From Mimachlamys varia (taxonomy: Eukaryota > Mollusca > Bivalvia > Pectinida > Pectinidae): a stretch of DNA of 64,000 bases. The DNA lies in contig OX392528.1 in NCBI GenBank assembly GCA_947623455.1, forward strand, positions 55,880,322 through 55,944,321, read 5' to 3'. A model generated the notes under the pieces. It searched no databases. It had not been told where the DNA came from and was given only the letters and a program-made list of their open reading frames with translations. Shown piece after piece: positions 36,514-48,211 of the stretch; position 1 is the first letter of the stretch, and the number at the start of each line of letters is the position of its first letter. A program made the translations under genes and the position numbers.

Positions 36514-39129
36514 TAAGACCTCTTTCACGAACAATGGAATTTTGCCCATGACCCAATTTAATCCAAACTAGGTGTCGTGTATAGCATCCCATCATACTCT
36601 CCTGAAATTGTGTTTAAAAAATTCAAAAGGTCTATGGGGCCTGAACTATTGACTTCTTTGTAACGTTTTCTAAGAGTGTGTGACAAGGTTCAGAAATGGC
36701 TCCATAATAAAGAAAAGGAATTATCACACAGAAAAATAGTATCTCTTATTTTGTTCATAAGAACCTGCTTGACATTTCAAAATACCATACATGGATACAT
36801 GTGACACATACAAAAAATTACGAATAGAGAAATAATTTTTAATGGAGCAGTGTATCGAACATTTCCGGTTCCGGTGCACCCAAATCCTTTTTAATATAAT
36901 TTGGCCGAATGTATTTGCTCAAATCAGTGAAAATTTAAAAGGAATTCGTAGCCGGTAAATTTGTCAATGAAAAGGATATTTGCGATGAGTTGGAATATTT
37001 TAAATTGGCGTTATAAAAATTTAAATGGCGTTTTAATAAAGGTACTGTTTTTTTTTTCAATTTATGATTAGAAATGAGGAAAGTTTAAACATGATATAGT
37101 ACACCATCTTTTTACACAAAGAGGCCCTGAGGGGCTGTATCCGTCCTTTAAAAGCAAGGCTCTAAACTAACACATAAAACAAAAATTTCATTATTCTTGC
37201 TCGAATCAGCGAATATTTAAAAGGAATTCGTAGCCGGTAAATTTGTCAATGAAAAGGATATTTGCGATTCGTCTTTTTTCACGGTAAGAGGCCCTGAGGG
37301 CCTGTGTCAGTTCATATTAAATTAAAGCATGTTCATTCATATTATATATAAATTGGCGTTGACTGATCACTTCCGGTTTGTGTGTACCTAAATCCTTTTA
37401 ATATGATTTGCCCATTGTATTTGCTCAAATTTAGTGAACTTTGGATGAAATTTGTTGCTAGTAAATTTGTCTATTAAAAGCACATTTGTAATGAATCGGA
37501 ATTCTGAAATTGGCGTTATAAAACTGATCTTGCGGTTAAAAGAATATTTATATGTTCTTGTACTTTAAAGACAGATGTAGAAATGTTGAAAGTTTAAACA
37601 TAATTCTATACACTAAATTGTCTTTTTTTATACGGTACGAGGCCTAGAGGGCCTTATCAGTTTATGGAAAATGACAGTTTGTGCATTCAAATTATATATT
37701 TATGGGTGTCCAAATTAAAATTCTTTTAACATCTCTCTGCCCATTGCTTTTTTTAAAATTGAAAACAAAAAATCAAGACATTTGATGACCGGTAAAATTA
37801 TTGATGAAAAAGATATTTGGTAGTGTCGGAATCCCAAAATTTGGAATATGAAATTGATATGACAATTAAATATATTGAGTGAGTTTTCATATATTCGTTA
37901 ATGATATAATCGTGAACAGCAGAATTAATGAAATAACAAATACTTACAATAGTAGTGATTTTAGCATAAAGTAAAAGGCATAGAGGGCCAGTAAGAGTGG
38001 TTTAATTCTAGAAACTTAGATCCACAATAGAGCAACAAAGCTATAATCAAATGTTTCAAGAAGTTAAACAAAAATGCAGTGGTATGATCTAAAGATGCCT
38101 CCTGGTTTAACCACCACTGCTAGATTAAACACAGGCCAAAAAATGATATATTTTTTATTATCACACTGTTTGGTTATTACATGGTTAACCTTCCTTTCAT
38201 CGTAAATTAGTTTGTACGCTTGTAGTATAATGAGGTATGTGTTACTGTTTTATTTGTCCATATTGTCATGACAGAGAAAAACATGTGCTTTGCTGCAACC
38301 CTTATTGGAATTAATTGCTTTCTGTTACAATCATAACATTAAGGTAAACCGTTTTTATTTTAATAAGAAAAAATATCATTCACTAAGCGTCGGTGTCATA
38401 CATAAATTATAATAAAACGAAATTTATTTTGACACCTTGTTCCTGCGATACCAATGAATCTAAGTTTAAAAAATAGCCTGTCTGATACACACATTTACCC
38501 TGAAAACCTTTATTGTCATGCAGATAAAAGAATACCTGGTATGAGCGCTCATGTTGCATCAATGTTGTACTACCTGGGTTGTTAAAATCCTAAAACTCCT
38601 GTGTCAGCAAGTTGTACATTCATTGTAATTTGGTTGCACAACAAAAATCCACTTTGCAAGTTCACTTGAGTCTATGTATTAACAAAGCACCATATGTATT
38701 GAAAACTGGGCAGACGTCTATAAATATGACATTGGAAAATGTGTGATACACTGCTCCAAACGTTGTACTCTGCTCAAAAATTATACCAAACAAATACCAT
38801 TTTTCCATGTTTCAATATGCGTAAATTTTTGTTTGTGTCACATTTATCCATGTATGGTATTTTAAAATGTCAAGCAGGTTCTTATGAACAAAATAAGAGA
38901 TAAAATGTTTCTGTGTGATAATTCCTTTTCTTTGTTATGGAGCCATTTCTGAACCTTGTCACACACCCTTACAAAACGTCACAAAGAAGTTCATAATTCA
39001 GGCCCCATGGACCTTTTGAATTTTTTAAACACAATTTCAGGAGAGTAAAATGGGATGCTATACATGACACCTAGTTTGGATTGAATCGGGTCGTGGGCAA
39101 AAACCCATTGTTCGTGCAAAAGGTCCTTT
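36514..39129. mobile_element. 2.6-kb element with ~300-bp terminal inverted repeats and a tandem-repeat core
   Basis: The left end (36515-36822) and right end (38821-39129) are inverted copies: 'cacgaacaatgg', 'taatccaaactaggtgtcgt', 'gttcagaaatggctccataa' and 'gttcttatgaacaaaataag' forms recur in reverse. A further inner pair gagcagtgtatc / gatacactgctc lies at 36845 and 38741. Between them, about 3.5 degenerate ~300-bp direct repeats (36870-37900) share 'ccggtaaatttgtcaatgaa', tggcgttataaaa and 'aggccctgagggg'. No transposase frame seen. It resembles fold-back type DNA transposons. It lies just upstream of gene B exon 1, possibly in promoter-proximal DNA. Confidence 0.75.
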
Positions 39130-41170
39130 GGTTGGAATCGGTAAAAGAAGATACTCAGAAAAATACAAAAAGTGTAAAAAGAAATTAAAATTATAAGATA
39201 TAATACAGAAACTATTATCTGTTCTCAAAATGCTTAAATAACCAAGCAAAACTTAACAATGTTGATTGTATCTTCAATAACTCGATTGTGATGTGTGTCG
39301 AATATCTGCATAAAGCAATTAATTTGAATTACCTTCAACATTATGTGTACATGATCTTTTTATTACACGTGGCCGTTACGTGAATATTCCTAAAGAGGAA
39401 AGAAAATATATGTAATGAAAATGAAATAGGGGTCAAATATCATTATATAATTAAATGTAATAGCTATTCAGATATCCGGGCTAAATTAGTAAAACAACTT
39501 TATTTGAGAACGCCTAGTTTGCTTAAATTCATTCAATTACTCAAGTTAAAAATACAAAAGAACTGAATAACCGTAGATCTGATTAGAATAAGTCATGTAA
39601 CGAAATATGTCACATATGTTCTATTGAAATTTATTCATATTTGTATTTTACAAATAACATATCATTATGCTGATTAAGTCATGTTTGAGAGTCCTAGAGT
39701 GAATTTGATGATGAGGATGATTGCTACAACAGATGATGATGATGATGTGCGTCCTGTAATTGCCATACGGAAATTATGCATTTTTACTTTTGTTAATGGA
39801 TCGCAGAAGAAGCATGTTTGCTTGCAAAATTCTCTCATACAAATAGTTCATAATTATATAACATTCCAAAATAAAATAACTATATACCTATTTTTACGTT
39901 TTTTCTAGCTTTTATGCTCTTTTTAACTTACAAGTCACATTTACAATGACCAAATCCCGTTTTATTGACAATTCAAACACATTGTCTCATCGCGTGCTGA
40001 TTGGTAAACGAAAGAAAGAGTACTTTGGAAAATTAAGCAAACATTTTGATTGTATCCAATCACATTTCAGTATGAATACAATTTCGCATGTTGTATGTTT
40101 TGTCTGATGAACAATATATAGATGAACATTGTTCCCTCTGTTCATATTTTAACCCTCATTTAATCGATTTTGAGTCCTGTTCAATTATGATTTTGTTAAC
40201 GCCTCGGTATTCTTTACTTTTGCTATATGGTTATCTAAACGGTCAGATTTCGTAAATGAATCAATACAGTCATCACCATAGTCCAGCCTTGCTCCCACAG
40301 AAAAGGTCAAAAGTGCTGGTGGACATTTAGACCCCGAGGTTTGCTGGAGGTTTGATAGCCAGTTATCTCATTTGAGTAGGGGCATAGTTCATGACAAACA
40401 CACTTTAGTAGTACACGATTTGAAATTATACAGTACTGATTTAATATTTTCTAAATTATTCAATTTAAGAGGTTTTATGCACCTGAGTCTTGTGTTTCTT
40501 TATTAGTTTAGGAAATTTCAATCCCTCCATTTTGTCTCTAGCATTACTGATGAGCCATAGAAAGACGACACAGCTGTATTCTGCAGTTTATTATTTATTT
40601 TTTCGGTATTCTGTATCTATGACTAAATTTAAAACGAGCAGCATGTGTGTGTTGCGTCATCTTTGTGGAGAATCCATGTTTTGATTTATTTGTTCATTAT
40701 ATGACAATTTACAGCAGCTGGTAGACTCTCTTTATGTGAAATGTCGTCAGAAAGTATCGTAACCGTGGCTGATAGACGCTTGATAACGTTTCATGTGAGT
40801 TTAGTGACTGAGCACATGTGTTCCTGACTGTATGAAATGCACTTACCATATATATATCTATTTTCAAAGAGCTCCTGTTGAACAATGCAGTAAAACAGAC
40901 GATTTTACTGATCAGTTTTATTTGTGTTAAAATTGGTTTCTATCCATGAACAGACGAAACTTCCAAAAGTTGTGCAAATTTCAGATACTGCAGTCTTTGA
41001 TGTTTTTAATATTGTAATAAATTATTTTTAAAATATATTTCTCAATTTTATATTGACAATATTATTACACTTGGCAGGCGTATCTGCATTATCACGCCCT
41101 TAAATGAACCTGGCTGTTAAAAGGACGTAAACCAAACTACACCAAACACTGCACTGCTATCAGTGAATAT
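39130..41170. other. Intergenic stretch upstream of gene B
   Basis: Mostly unique AT-rich DNA. Contains a YIDD-family 3' fragment at 40120-40215, a dispersed repeat at 40475-40625 and a SINE tail at 41095-41150 (cttaaatgaacctggctgtt). No gene recognised. Confidence 0.55.
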
Positions 41171-41176
41171 ACATAG

Positions 41177-41320
41177 AGGTTACACAACGAGTTGTTGTTG
41201 GATATGGTATTTATTTCACTCGAGTTAGTTAATTTTCAAAAATTACAAAAGACACGAGCTTTACCGATACTAACGAGAATGAAATAAATACCATATCTAA
41301 CAACTCGAGTTGTGTGACCT
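41177..41320. mobile_element. 144-bp hairpin MITE
   Basis: Ends aggttacacaacgagttgtt and its imperfect reverse complement aacaactcgagttgtgtgacct form ~45-bp arms that include ggtatttatttca. A half copy lies at 46645-46735 ('gaggttacacaacgagtggt'). Confidence 0.8.
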
Positions 41321-42439
41321 GTTTTTACTACAATTTCAGCCGAAAACACCAGTAGTTTATGGATTTTGATATAAATGAACAGCGGACAATATGGGCGTAA
41401 ACATATCGGATCGCATTTTCCCGACAAATGATGACGTCTTCAACAATCTGCAAGTGACGTCGTTCTCGTCAAAGTTCACTATGTCAACCAATAAAAATGC
41501 GTTTAGAGTTTATTCAACGTGTGGTATAAACAAAAATGTTATTCAAAAGTTTTTTTTATCATCATTTGATACTCTGGGAGTTGAATTACACCCACCTAGT
41601 GTTGTAGAAATTAGTTTATCTTACTCTGGACAGGGTTATCCAAATTTTTTTCAGATGTGGGATTTTTTCTAATCTCATCCTAGGGATGAGCCGAGCTACA
41701 TGTTTTCTTTGCACGTTCTCAAAAATAGAATGACGCCATAACAACAATTTCATGACGTCATGGCAACAATACAATGCCGTCACGTCGACATTTCAATCAC
41801 AAAAGTTTATGTGAAACTTTGCCTTGTATTCATATCACGTCAATATAAGATATAAATAAAGGTTGGCAAGATAAGAGAAAATAAGCATTTAACCCCTTTG
41901 GACTATGACAAGGGGATCTCAACCCTCGGGGTAAGATTCTTAGGTTGTAAAACACCCGGCATCGTAAGACTCTTCCCATTCGGGTGAAGATCCTCCTATT
42001 TCAACCCCAAGTGGGTGATAGATATTCATATTACAGAGACATTTAAGCATTCGTGATGTTACTATTGTAGTCGGTGTTGTATCAATCCGCTGAATATTAT
42101 ATCTTGCGCTCAGGATTATGTATTCATGGATCATCTAATTTTAAGGTTCTACTTCTCACAATTGAATACCGAATTATCCAAGAAACCGAATATGGTTTGA
42201 TAGAGGACGAGTCAATCTGGAAAGACTGTCGCATGTTCGACTTGTTCTATTAGGTAATGTAAATTAATCTTTTGGCGGATTTAACATATAACATTAGAGG
42301 AGTTTGTATGTTAAATGACTCTCACATTATACTCACTATCCAGAAAGCTTTCGGTATTATTCCACCAAGGAAGAAGGGCCCACTTATATCGAATGTTCTT
42401 TGGTTTTAATATTTCATCGGCTACATATCTAATTATGAA

Positions 42440-42498
42440 AGTATACACCGTTCGAAATATGGAGTTAAATTAAGTCCATATTTCGAACGGTGTATACT
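42440..42498. repeat. Perfect hairpin, 24-bp arms
   Basis: Arms 42440-42463 and 42475-42498 are exact reverse complements (agtatacaccgttcgaaata...), with an 11-nt loop. It lies just upstream (minus-strand sense) of the P2 exon 12 remnant. Confidence 0.9.
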
Positions 42499-43314
42499 AT
42501 CATTTATTATGACGGGGAAATCGTTTTTGTTCTAGGGAGGACATCATAGAATGACTTAAGTAATAAATTAACTAATAAGTGATGTAAAACAAAACAGAAT
42601 CAGCAGCCGAGTTTTAGTAACTGTGCTGTAGGTCGGGGTATACACAGAAAAGACATTTCTTAAAAAAATATTCCCCAGCTATATTCAGGCCTGCATGTGA
42701 GTGTGTAAAAACGAACCAAGATTCAGCCTAGAATATCTCCGACACTCTTTGCAGTAAGTTCGTCAATTCCAGACGAAAAATAAAAATTGGTCTACATTTA
42801 TCATAGGATATGGTTTGTCTGTTCTGTTCGATGACACGGGCAAATCGATCAAAAATGATGCTGAATATTTGTTGTATTGTGACAATCTTATAGTAAAAGT
42901 AATATTGGCTGAGTCGATTTGTTCACTGTTCAATATGACGTCAATGTCACAGGAAGTAAACACCACAAAACTTCCACAGTTGTTATTTTGCAGTACCAGT
43001 AAATAAAAAAAATCCGTATCGTTTAGTTTAATAACAAAGTTGTCTTAATTCATTAAACATCGCCTCTATTACAGGAATGATCTGTCACTGTTGTAAGTCT
43101 TCAATAAACATTACAACGATAATTAAGATTCGATAAAGGGAAGTACATGTGTTGTCGTTATACATTCTATTTTTCACATAATGATATATAGATTTATAAG
43201 ATTATTAAGGAGTAACAACTTGAATTTTGGTTACTACTTTTTTAAGAGAGAGTTATCGGATGAATTATTCATTGGATATTTAAACAATCTGTAAACTGTG
43301 TTTATGGTACATGA

Positions 43315-43638
43315 CAAAGCAAACAGCTGATGTAGACACCAGATACAATGGGGAGGGACCGCATTTCATAGTCATACCATTACCTGAGGGCACCACTAAA
43401 CAAACAACCGATGTTGATACTGGATAAACTGGGGAGGGACCGCATTACGTCAAGTCATACCATTACCTGAGGGCGCAACTAAACAAACAGCTGATGTAGA
43501 TACCAGATAAACCGGACAGTGACCGTAATACATCAAGCCATACCATTACCTGAGGGCGCCACCAAACAACCTTCTGGTGTATATACCAGATAACCCGGAC
43601 ACTGACCGTAATTCGTCAAGAGTGAAATATGACATTAG
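43315..43638 (-). repeat. Four-fold tandem array of exon 9 (in P2)
   Basis: About four ~80-bp units repeat, each containing the exon 9 core ATCTGGTATCTACATCAGCTG and ending in a GCCCTCAG/GTAATGGTATG junction. The first unit at the right end (43638) keeps the exon 5' part and a TTTGTAG acceptor. Structure parallels the array in gene B. Confidence 0.85.
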
Positions 43639-43959
43639 CTACAAATGCAAAATAAACAGTCTAAGCTTAAAATGAGAAATGATTACGACGGTTACGAATC
43701 AAAAAGTAAAGCAACAAAATAAAATTCAAACAAATATCATGTGAGCTACATCGAAAAAAAGATACTACACAATAGCCCATATCACATGTATTTCAAACTT
43801 GAATTAAACGAAACAACAAAGGGGATATAACTCTTATCGCCGATACTGTCTCTTTTAAATATGTTCTGATATATATCTTGTGTGGAAACATATGTCGTTA
43901 ACACGCGTGGTAATCAGACATCCTAGCTTGATTTGTTAGATATAACTGTAATATACTTC

Positions 43960-44520
43960 GTTATGGTGTGTAGACGTCGCAGGTGATCGTTATTGCAGGG
44001 TTTGTTCGAAATATCGAGATTTTTCGCGATATATGTCAGCTGCTGGCGAACTAACTAACGACATAGAGATTGGAGGGGGATGACGTAATATACAAATATG
44101 CTGCATCTTTTAGATTTAATAACAGAAACAGTATGCCCAAAAATAAATTACGCTGCATCATACAACTGTTTCGTCCTTCTAAGACCAGTCAATGATGATA
44201 GGAGCCACATTGTGGTAATCGAAATTTAGATGTGGGATGATGAAGCCTATACTCAAGATTGTTGGTCATTTTCTTAACTTGACAATGAAAGTCGGTTCTC
44301 ATTTTGACAATTTGATGTTTACTTGGATGTGACAAAAAATTACATGGCGGGTGTCCTCGATGAAGCAGAAGACGCGTACTCTTCCGGAACACCTGGTCTT
44401 ATTCTGTTGTACTTTTACAAGGGTTTCCATGTAAATATTTCCTTTGTTCATATTTTGTCCCTGGTTTAATCCATTTTGAGTTCGGATTATGGTTTTGTGA
44501 TGGCTTCGGTATTATCTTAT
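43960..44520 (+). mobile_element. YIDD-family retroelement fragments
   Basis: 43970-44060 is RT-tail sequence (gggtttgttcgaaatatcgag, 'tatgtcagctgctggcgaac'). 44260-44520 is the 3' region ('ctcgatgaagcagaagacgc', 'ccggaacacctggtcttatt', 'gagttcggattatggttttg'). A different repeat (44130-44215) sits between. Confidence 0.65.
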
Positions 44521-44789
44521 TTATTTTCATTGAGAGACATTCTGTATTCTTGCATGGTTTGAAGGTGGACATTTTTAATATGCTCGTTATTATGCATTAA
44601 ATTATTTGCTGACGGCGTGTCAATATATGTAGTTATAGATAATGATCAACATCAAGCATCTTATCTAGTTTATTAATATCTACGGAAAATATCAAATTGG
44701 ACAAATGAATAATATAATAATTAATATTTAATCCTTAGAAAACAGAATCTTTGTTAATACCCAGAAAATTAAATGCAGACAATAAACAT

Positions 44790-45365
44790 CCATAATTGGT
44801 TTTTGATAATTTCAACGTCGGAAAAGTTCGTTACCAAAAACCTTTGGGAGTATATTTAAACGATCAAGGTAACTGGGTTTATCAAGTATGCTATGTTTCA
44901 AATGAAAAGGAATTTTAAAAGAGTGAATATTCTAAGAAAGCTGGAACACAAAATAGAAAGCAAATCATTAGAAATATAACACACTGCATTTATTAGTCCT
45001 GTATTTGAGTACATTAGTATATATGATATAATTGTATAAATAAAAAGAAGCTTTTAGAATCACTAGAAGTAATTAGAATAATAACTGGAATAAGAAGGGG
45101 AACTAGCAACCAAACATTATATCAAGACATTGGATGGGAAATACTGCAGACTAGAAATAACAACTAAAATCCCATATTATTTCATGATATTGGACAAATA
45201 TATTTAAAAGAAACTCTAGAATCTCACCTCTTAAGCCCAGAAAATAATATTTATACAATAAAGCACCCCAGATGTCCCAATATACCTAGAACCATAACTT
45301 CACTCAATGCAAATAGCTATTTCCCTTTTATGACTAGCGCATGAAACAAACCTGATTGTAATTTC
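44790..45365 (+). mobile_element. Decayed LINE RT C-terminal region
   Basis: In shifted frames one reads LGVYLNDQGNW, then LESLEVIRIITGIRRGTSNQ, then TLYQDIGWEILQ, a pattern characteristic of LINE proteins after the RT domain. Many stops and frameshifts mean it is an old, dead copy. Confidence 0.65.
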
Positions 45366-46324
45366 TCAAAATTATTAATTTTTGCTATTTTGAAAAAAGA
45401 AATACAAACAATTTCTGATTGCTGCAGGCATGACAACACGTCAAACAAGTCAACTCTACTCTGACTTGTATAAAGATACAGCCGGCTGTCGATGCGGCCA
45501 TGTCTTTTCTTTATAGAATGACCACAGTATTCAAAAGACTGTCAACATCTGTTGCAAGATATGATATACAATAAAATATATATCATTATTTTATAATTAC
45601 TTTTAAATGGAAACAATTATATTACTGACTTATAGAACATGCATTTAATGGAGTCAGTTCATAGCTATAGGTATATTACGGCTACAGGAAGGTTCCATAT
45701 TTTATATGTGTATTGTATTTATGGTTTAATTACTTCAATTTCACTTTATATCAGACAGATCTTATTTACCTGCATTAATTGACTGTGGCTCACTGGACTT
45801 TATATGGTCAAAACACATTTGGGTATGATGTGTTTATAATATCTATGGATGTGAATTTTATATATTTCAATATTAATACAAACAAACTGGCGTCAAGCTG
45901 TCCCGAAATTGACACCAGATGGCCATACGAATATGACATTTGAATTTCACGCGAACACCAAATTTCTAGCCGAAGCAAGTATGATGCTAAAGAAGGTCAC
46001 ATGAAAACACCAGAACCGCACAAAAAGGTTTTTATGTGTTACCATGGGGAATACATGACTGGAGAAAGTGAAATTCGACACCGTGGTCCCATATCGATGG
46101 CACCGTACCATAATAAAAATTATGATGGCTACACGACGGCATTGCTAGGGCTTTACGTAGTCGTGTTGCCTTCTTAAAACCATAGGAAAACTGCCTGTAC
46201 CTTCTTAGGGCATTCGCGAAACATGCCGAAAGTCCCCCGACGATCACAATAAGAGAAGACGAAGATGACACAATTGTACAAGATGCCTTCACGATTGCCT
46301 TACGGAGGACAAGATGAACTAACT

Positions 46325-46540
46325 AATTCAACACGAAAATAAACCTTCGCAAGGTTTTCGGGGAATACTTTGGCATGGTAAAAAGATTTTGACATCACTG
46401 TCGGAGCCACCGGCGATCAAACGATGGCGCCGGTGGATTTTTCTCAGGCTCCGGCAGCAATTTCGTGAGTGATGTCAACTTCTTTAGAGTGCCAAACAGT
46501 TGCCCGAAGACTTTGCTAAGGTTCATTTTCGTGTTGAATT
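46325..46540. mobile_element. ~216-bp inverted-repeat element
   Basis: The ends aattcaacacgaaaataaacc and its reverse complement (ggttcattttcgtgttgaatt) continue inward as imperfect arms (ttgcgaag/cttcgg, gacatcact/agtgatgtc) to a central 'accggcg...cgccggt' hairpin. This gives a near full-length fold-back. Confidence 0.75.
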
Positions 46541-46904
46541 CGTTTGTCTATCTCGATAATACATATATATATATATGTACTGTGTAACCTGTATAATCAA
46601 GTATTGTCTAATACAGATCCATATATATATATCATCTTACATGTTAGAGGTTACACAACGAGTGGTTGTTGGATATGGAATTTATTTATCTCGATTTATT
46701 ATTTTTTTAAAGTTACAAAATTCAGGAGCTTTAGGGAGTGTTATATCAAGTGTTTTAACAATTGTTTCACTATGATTTTTTTATGTATATATCAACATCA
46801 GACCCATTCATTCAAAGCGTAAATTAGGTCAAACGAGTAGTAATACAATCTAAGCCCACAATTGGTGAATAAATAATTCATTGACTATGGGGCGCCAACA
46901 AAAC

Positions 46905-47265
46905 TGGATATCCCAAATTCGAATAATGAATATCCATAAGCATTTTTGGATATCCATTATTCGAATTAAGGATATCTTAAATTGCTTTGAACTTACGATG
47001 TCCAAAAGTCAAATTACGGATTTCCAAAAATGAATTATGCATATCCAAAATTCGAATTATTTATATCGCCAACTCCATGCATTTTTGGATATCCATAATT
47101 TGATTTTTGGATATCAAAAATCATTTAATGATATCCATAATTCGAATATTGGATATTCAAAAATAATTTACGACATCCAAATTTAATTTGAGACATCACA
47201 AATTATTTAGTGATATCATAAATTCGAATTTCGGACATCTATAATTCGAATTTTGGATATCTTAT
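46905..47265. repeat. Degenerate ~20-25-bp minisatellite of palindromic GGATATCC and TTCGAA blocks
   Basis: The unit is roughly 'ttttggatatccataattcgaa' in alternating orientation, about 14-16 copies, with each half being itself palindromic (GGATATCC, TTCGAA). No coding potential. Confidence 0.8.
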
Positions 47266-47334
47266 ATATAGTTTTAAATAGTAAAACGGCGCCCATTATT
47301 TACCTAGATGGTACCGTGATGAACACTACATATC

Positions 47335-47560
47335 ACTTCAGGGACCGCGGTTGTCAAATGATTAATGTGTCCCGACATTTTACCACTAGCACTCCACTTC
47401 TGGGTTGCGAGTTTGAAACCCATTTGAGGCAGTTGTCAGGAACTGACTGTAGGTCGGTGGTTTTTCTCCGGGTACTCCGGCTTTCCTCCACCTCCAAAAC
47501 CTTGCACGTTCTTAAATAACTCTGGCTGTTTATAGGACGCAAAACATTATAAATTAAACA
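47335..47560 (+). mobile_element. Molluscan tRNA-derived SINE
   Basis: The tail 'ggtcggtggtttttctccgg', 'gtactccggctttcctccac' and 'cttaaataactctggctgtt' is a conserved SINE block I associate with bivalve and other molluscan genomes. The 5' head has a B-box-like gcgagtttgaaaccc. Short open frames across it are chance. Confidence 0.75.
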
Positions 47561-47705
47561 AAACAGTGTACAAGGTAGAGAAATATAAACAAACGGTTAC
47601 ACGACAGACATTTAAGTTATTTTAGTTGTAAAACTAACGCAGCAAAACTAACAACAAAAGTTAGATTTAAAGCGATATTGAAGAACTAAACACTTGGTGT
47701 AGTTC

Positions 47706-48137
47706 TCTCTCCTCGACCCTTCCATAACTGGTCATCTCCTCGGCCCTTCCATAACTGGTCATCTCCTCGACCCTTCCATAACTGGTCATCTCCTCGACCC
47801 TTCCATAACTGGTCATCTCCTCGACCCTTCCATAACTGGTCATCTCCTCGACCCTTCCATAACTGGTCATCTCCTCGACCCTTCCATAACTGGTCATCTC
47901 CTCGACCCTTCATAACTGGTCATCTCTTCGACCCTTCCATAACTGGTCATCTCCTCGGCCCTTCCATAACTGGTCATCTCCTCGGCCCTTCCATAACTGG
48001 TCATCTCCTCGACCCTTCATAACTGGTCATCTCTTCGAACCTTCCATAATTGGTCATCTCTTCGACCCTTCCATAACTGGTCATCTCCTCGACCCTTCAT
48101 AACTGGTCATCTCTTCGACCCTTCCATAACTGGTCAT
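47706..48137. repeat. 27-bp minisatellite, 16 units
   Basis: Unit 'ctcctcgacccttccataac' + tggtcat, 16 copies, mostly 27 bp with a few 26-bp units that shift frame. Because 27 is divisible by 3, it gives a false repetitive protein MTSYGRVEE on the minus strand. It sits 50 bp downstream (minus sense) of the truncated exon 1 of P2. Confidence 0.92.
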
Positions 48138-48211
48138 GAATTCACAATTGATAAATAATTAATTCCAAACACATACGTTGACTAGGAACAGGAACAAACG
48201 TTAAATCCATG

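Larger units (their letters stand above)
42346..48211 (-). pseudogene. P2: decayed minus-strand SLC5 copy (exon 1 start, exon 9 array, exon 12 end)
   Basis: Remnants appear in the correct gene order on the minus strand. At 48211-48188 are the first codons of exon 1 (MDLTFVPVP), after which homology stops short of a minisatellite. At 43638-43315 is exon 9 (LMSYFTLD...), followed by further tandem partial copies of its 3' part, each ending in a CTCAG/GTAATG-type junction. At 42390-42346 is the end of exon 12 (FFLGGIIPKAFWI) with a GTGAGTATA donor. All other exons were not found. The exon 9 copies carry damage to the family pattern, for example SLPG to SVSG. The copy is judged dead. It is useful as an outgroup: its exon 12 donor is present once, unlike gene B. 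Confidence 0.7.

Noticed and set aside
41391..41672. 93-aa plus-strand frame starting MGVNISDRIF
   Set aside because: No homology recognised, no splice or promoter support, single copy; treated as chance.
47667..47913. Repetitive open frames (MTSYGRVEE and related) suggesting a repeat protein
   Set aside because: They arise only because the 27-bp minisatellite unit is a multiple of three; several frames are open at once and 26-bp units break them.
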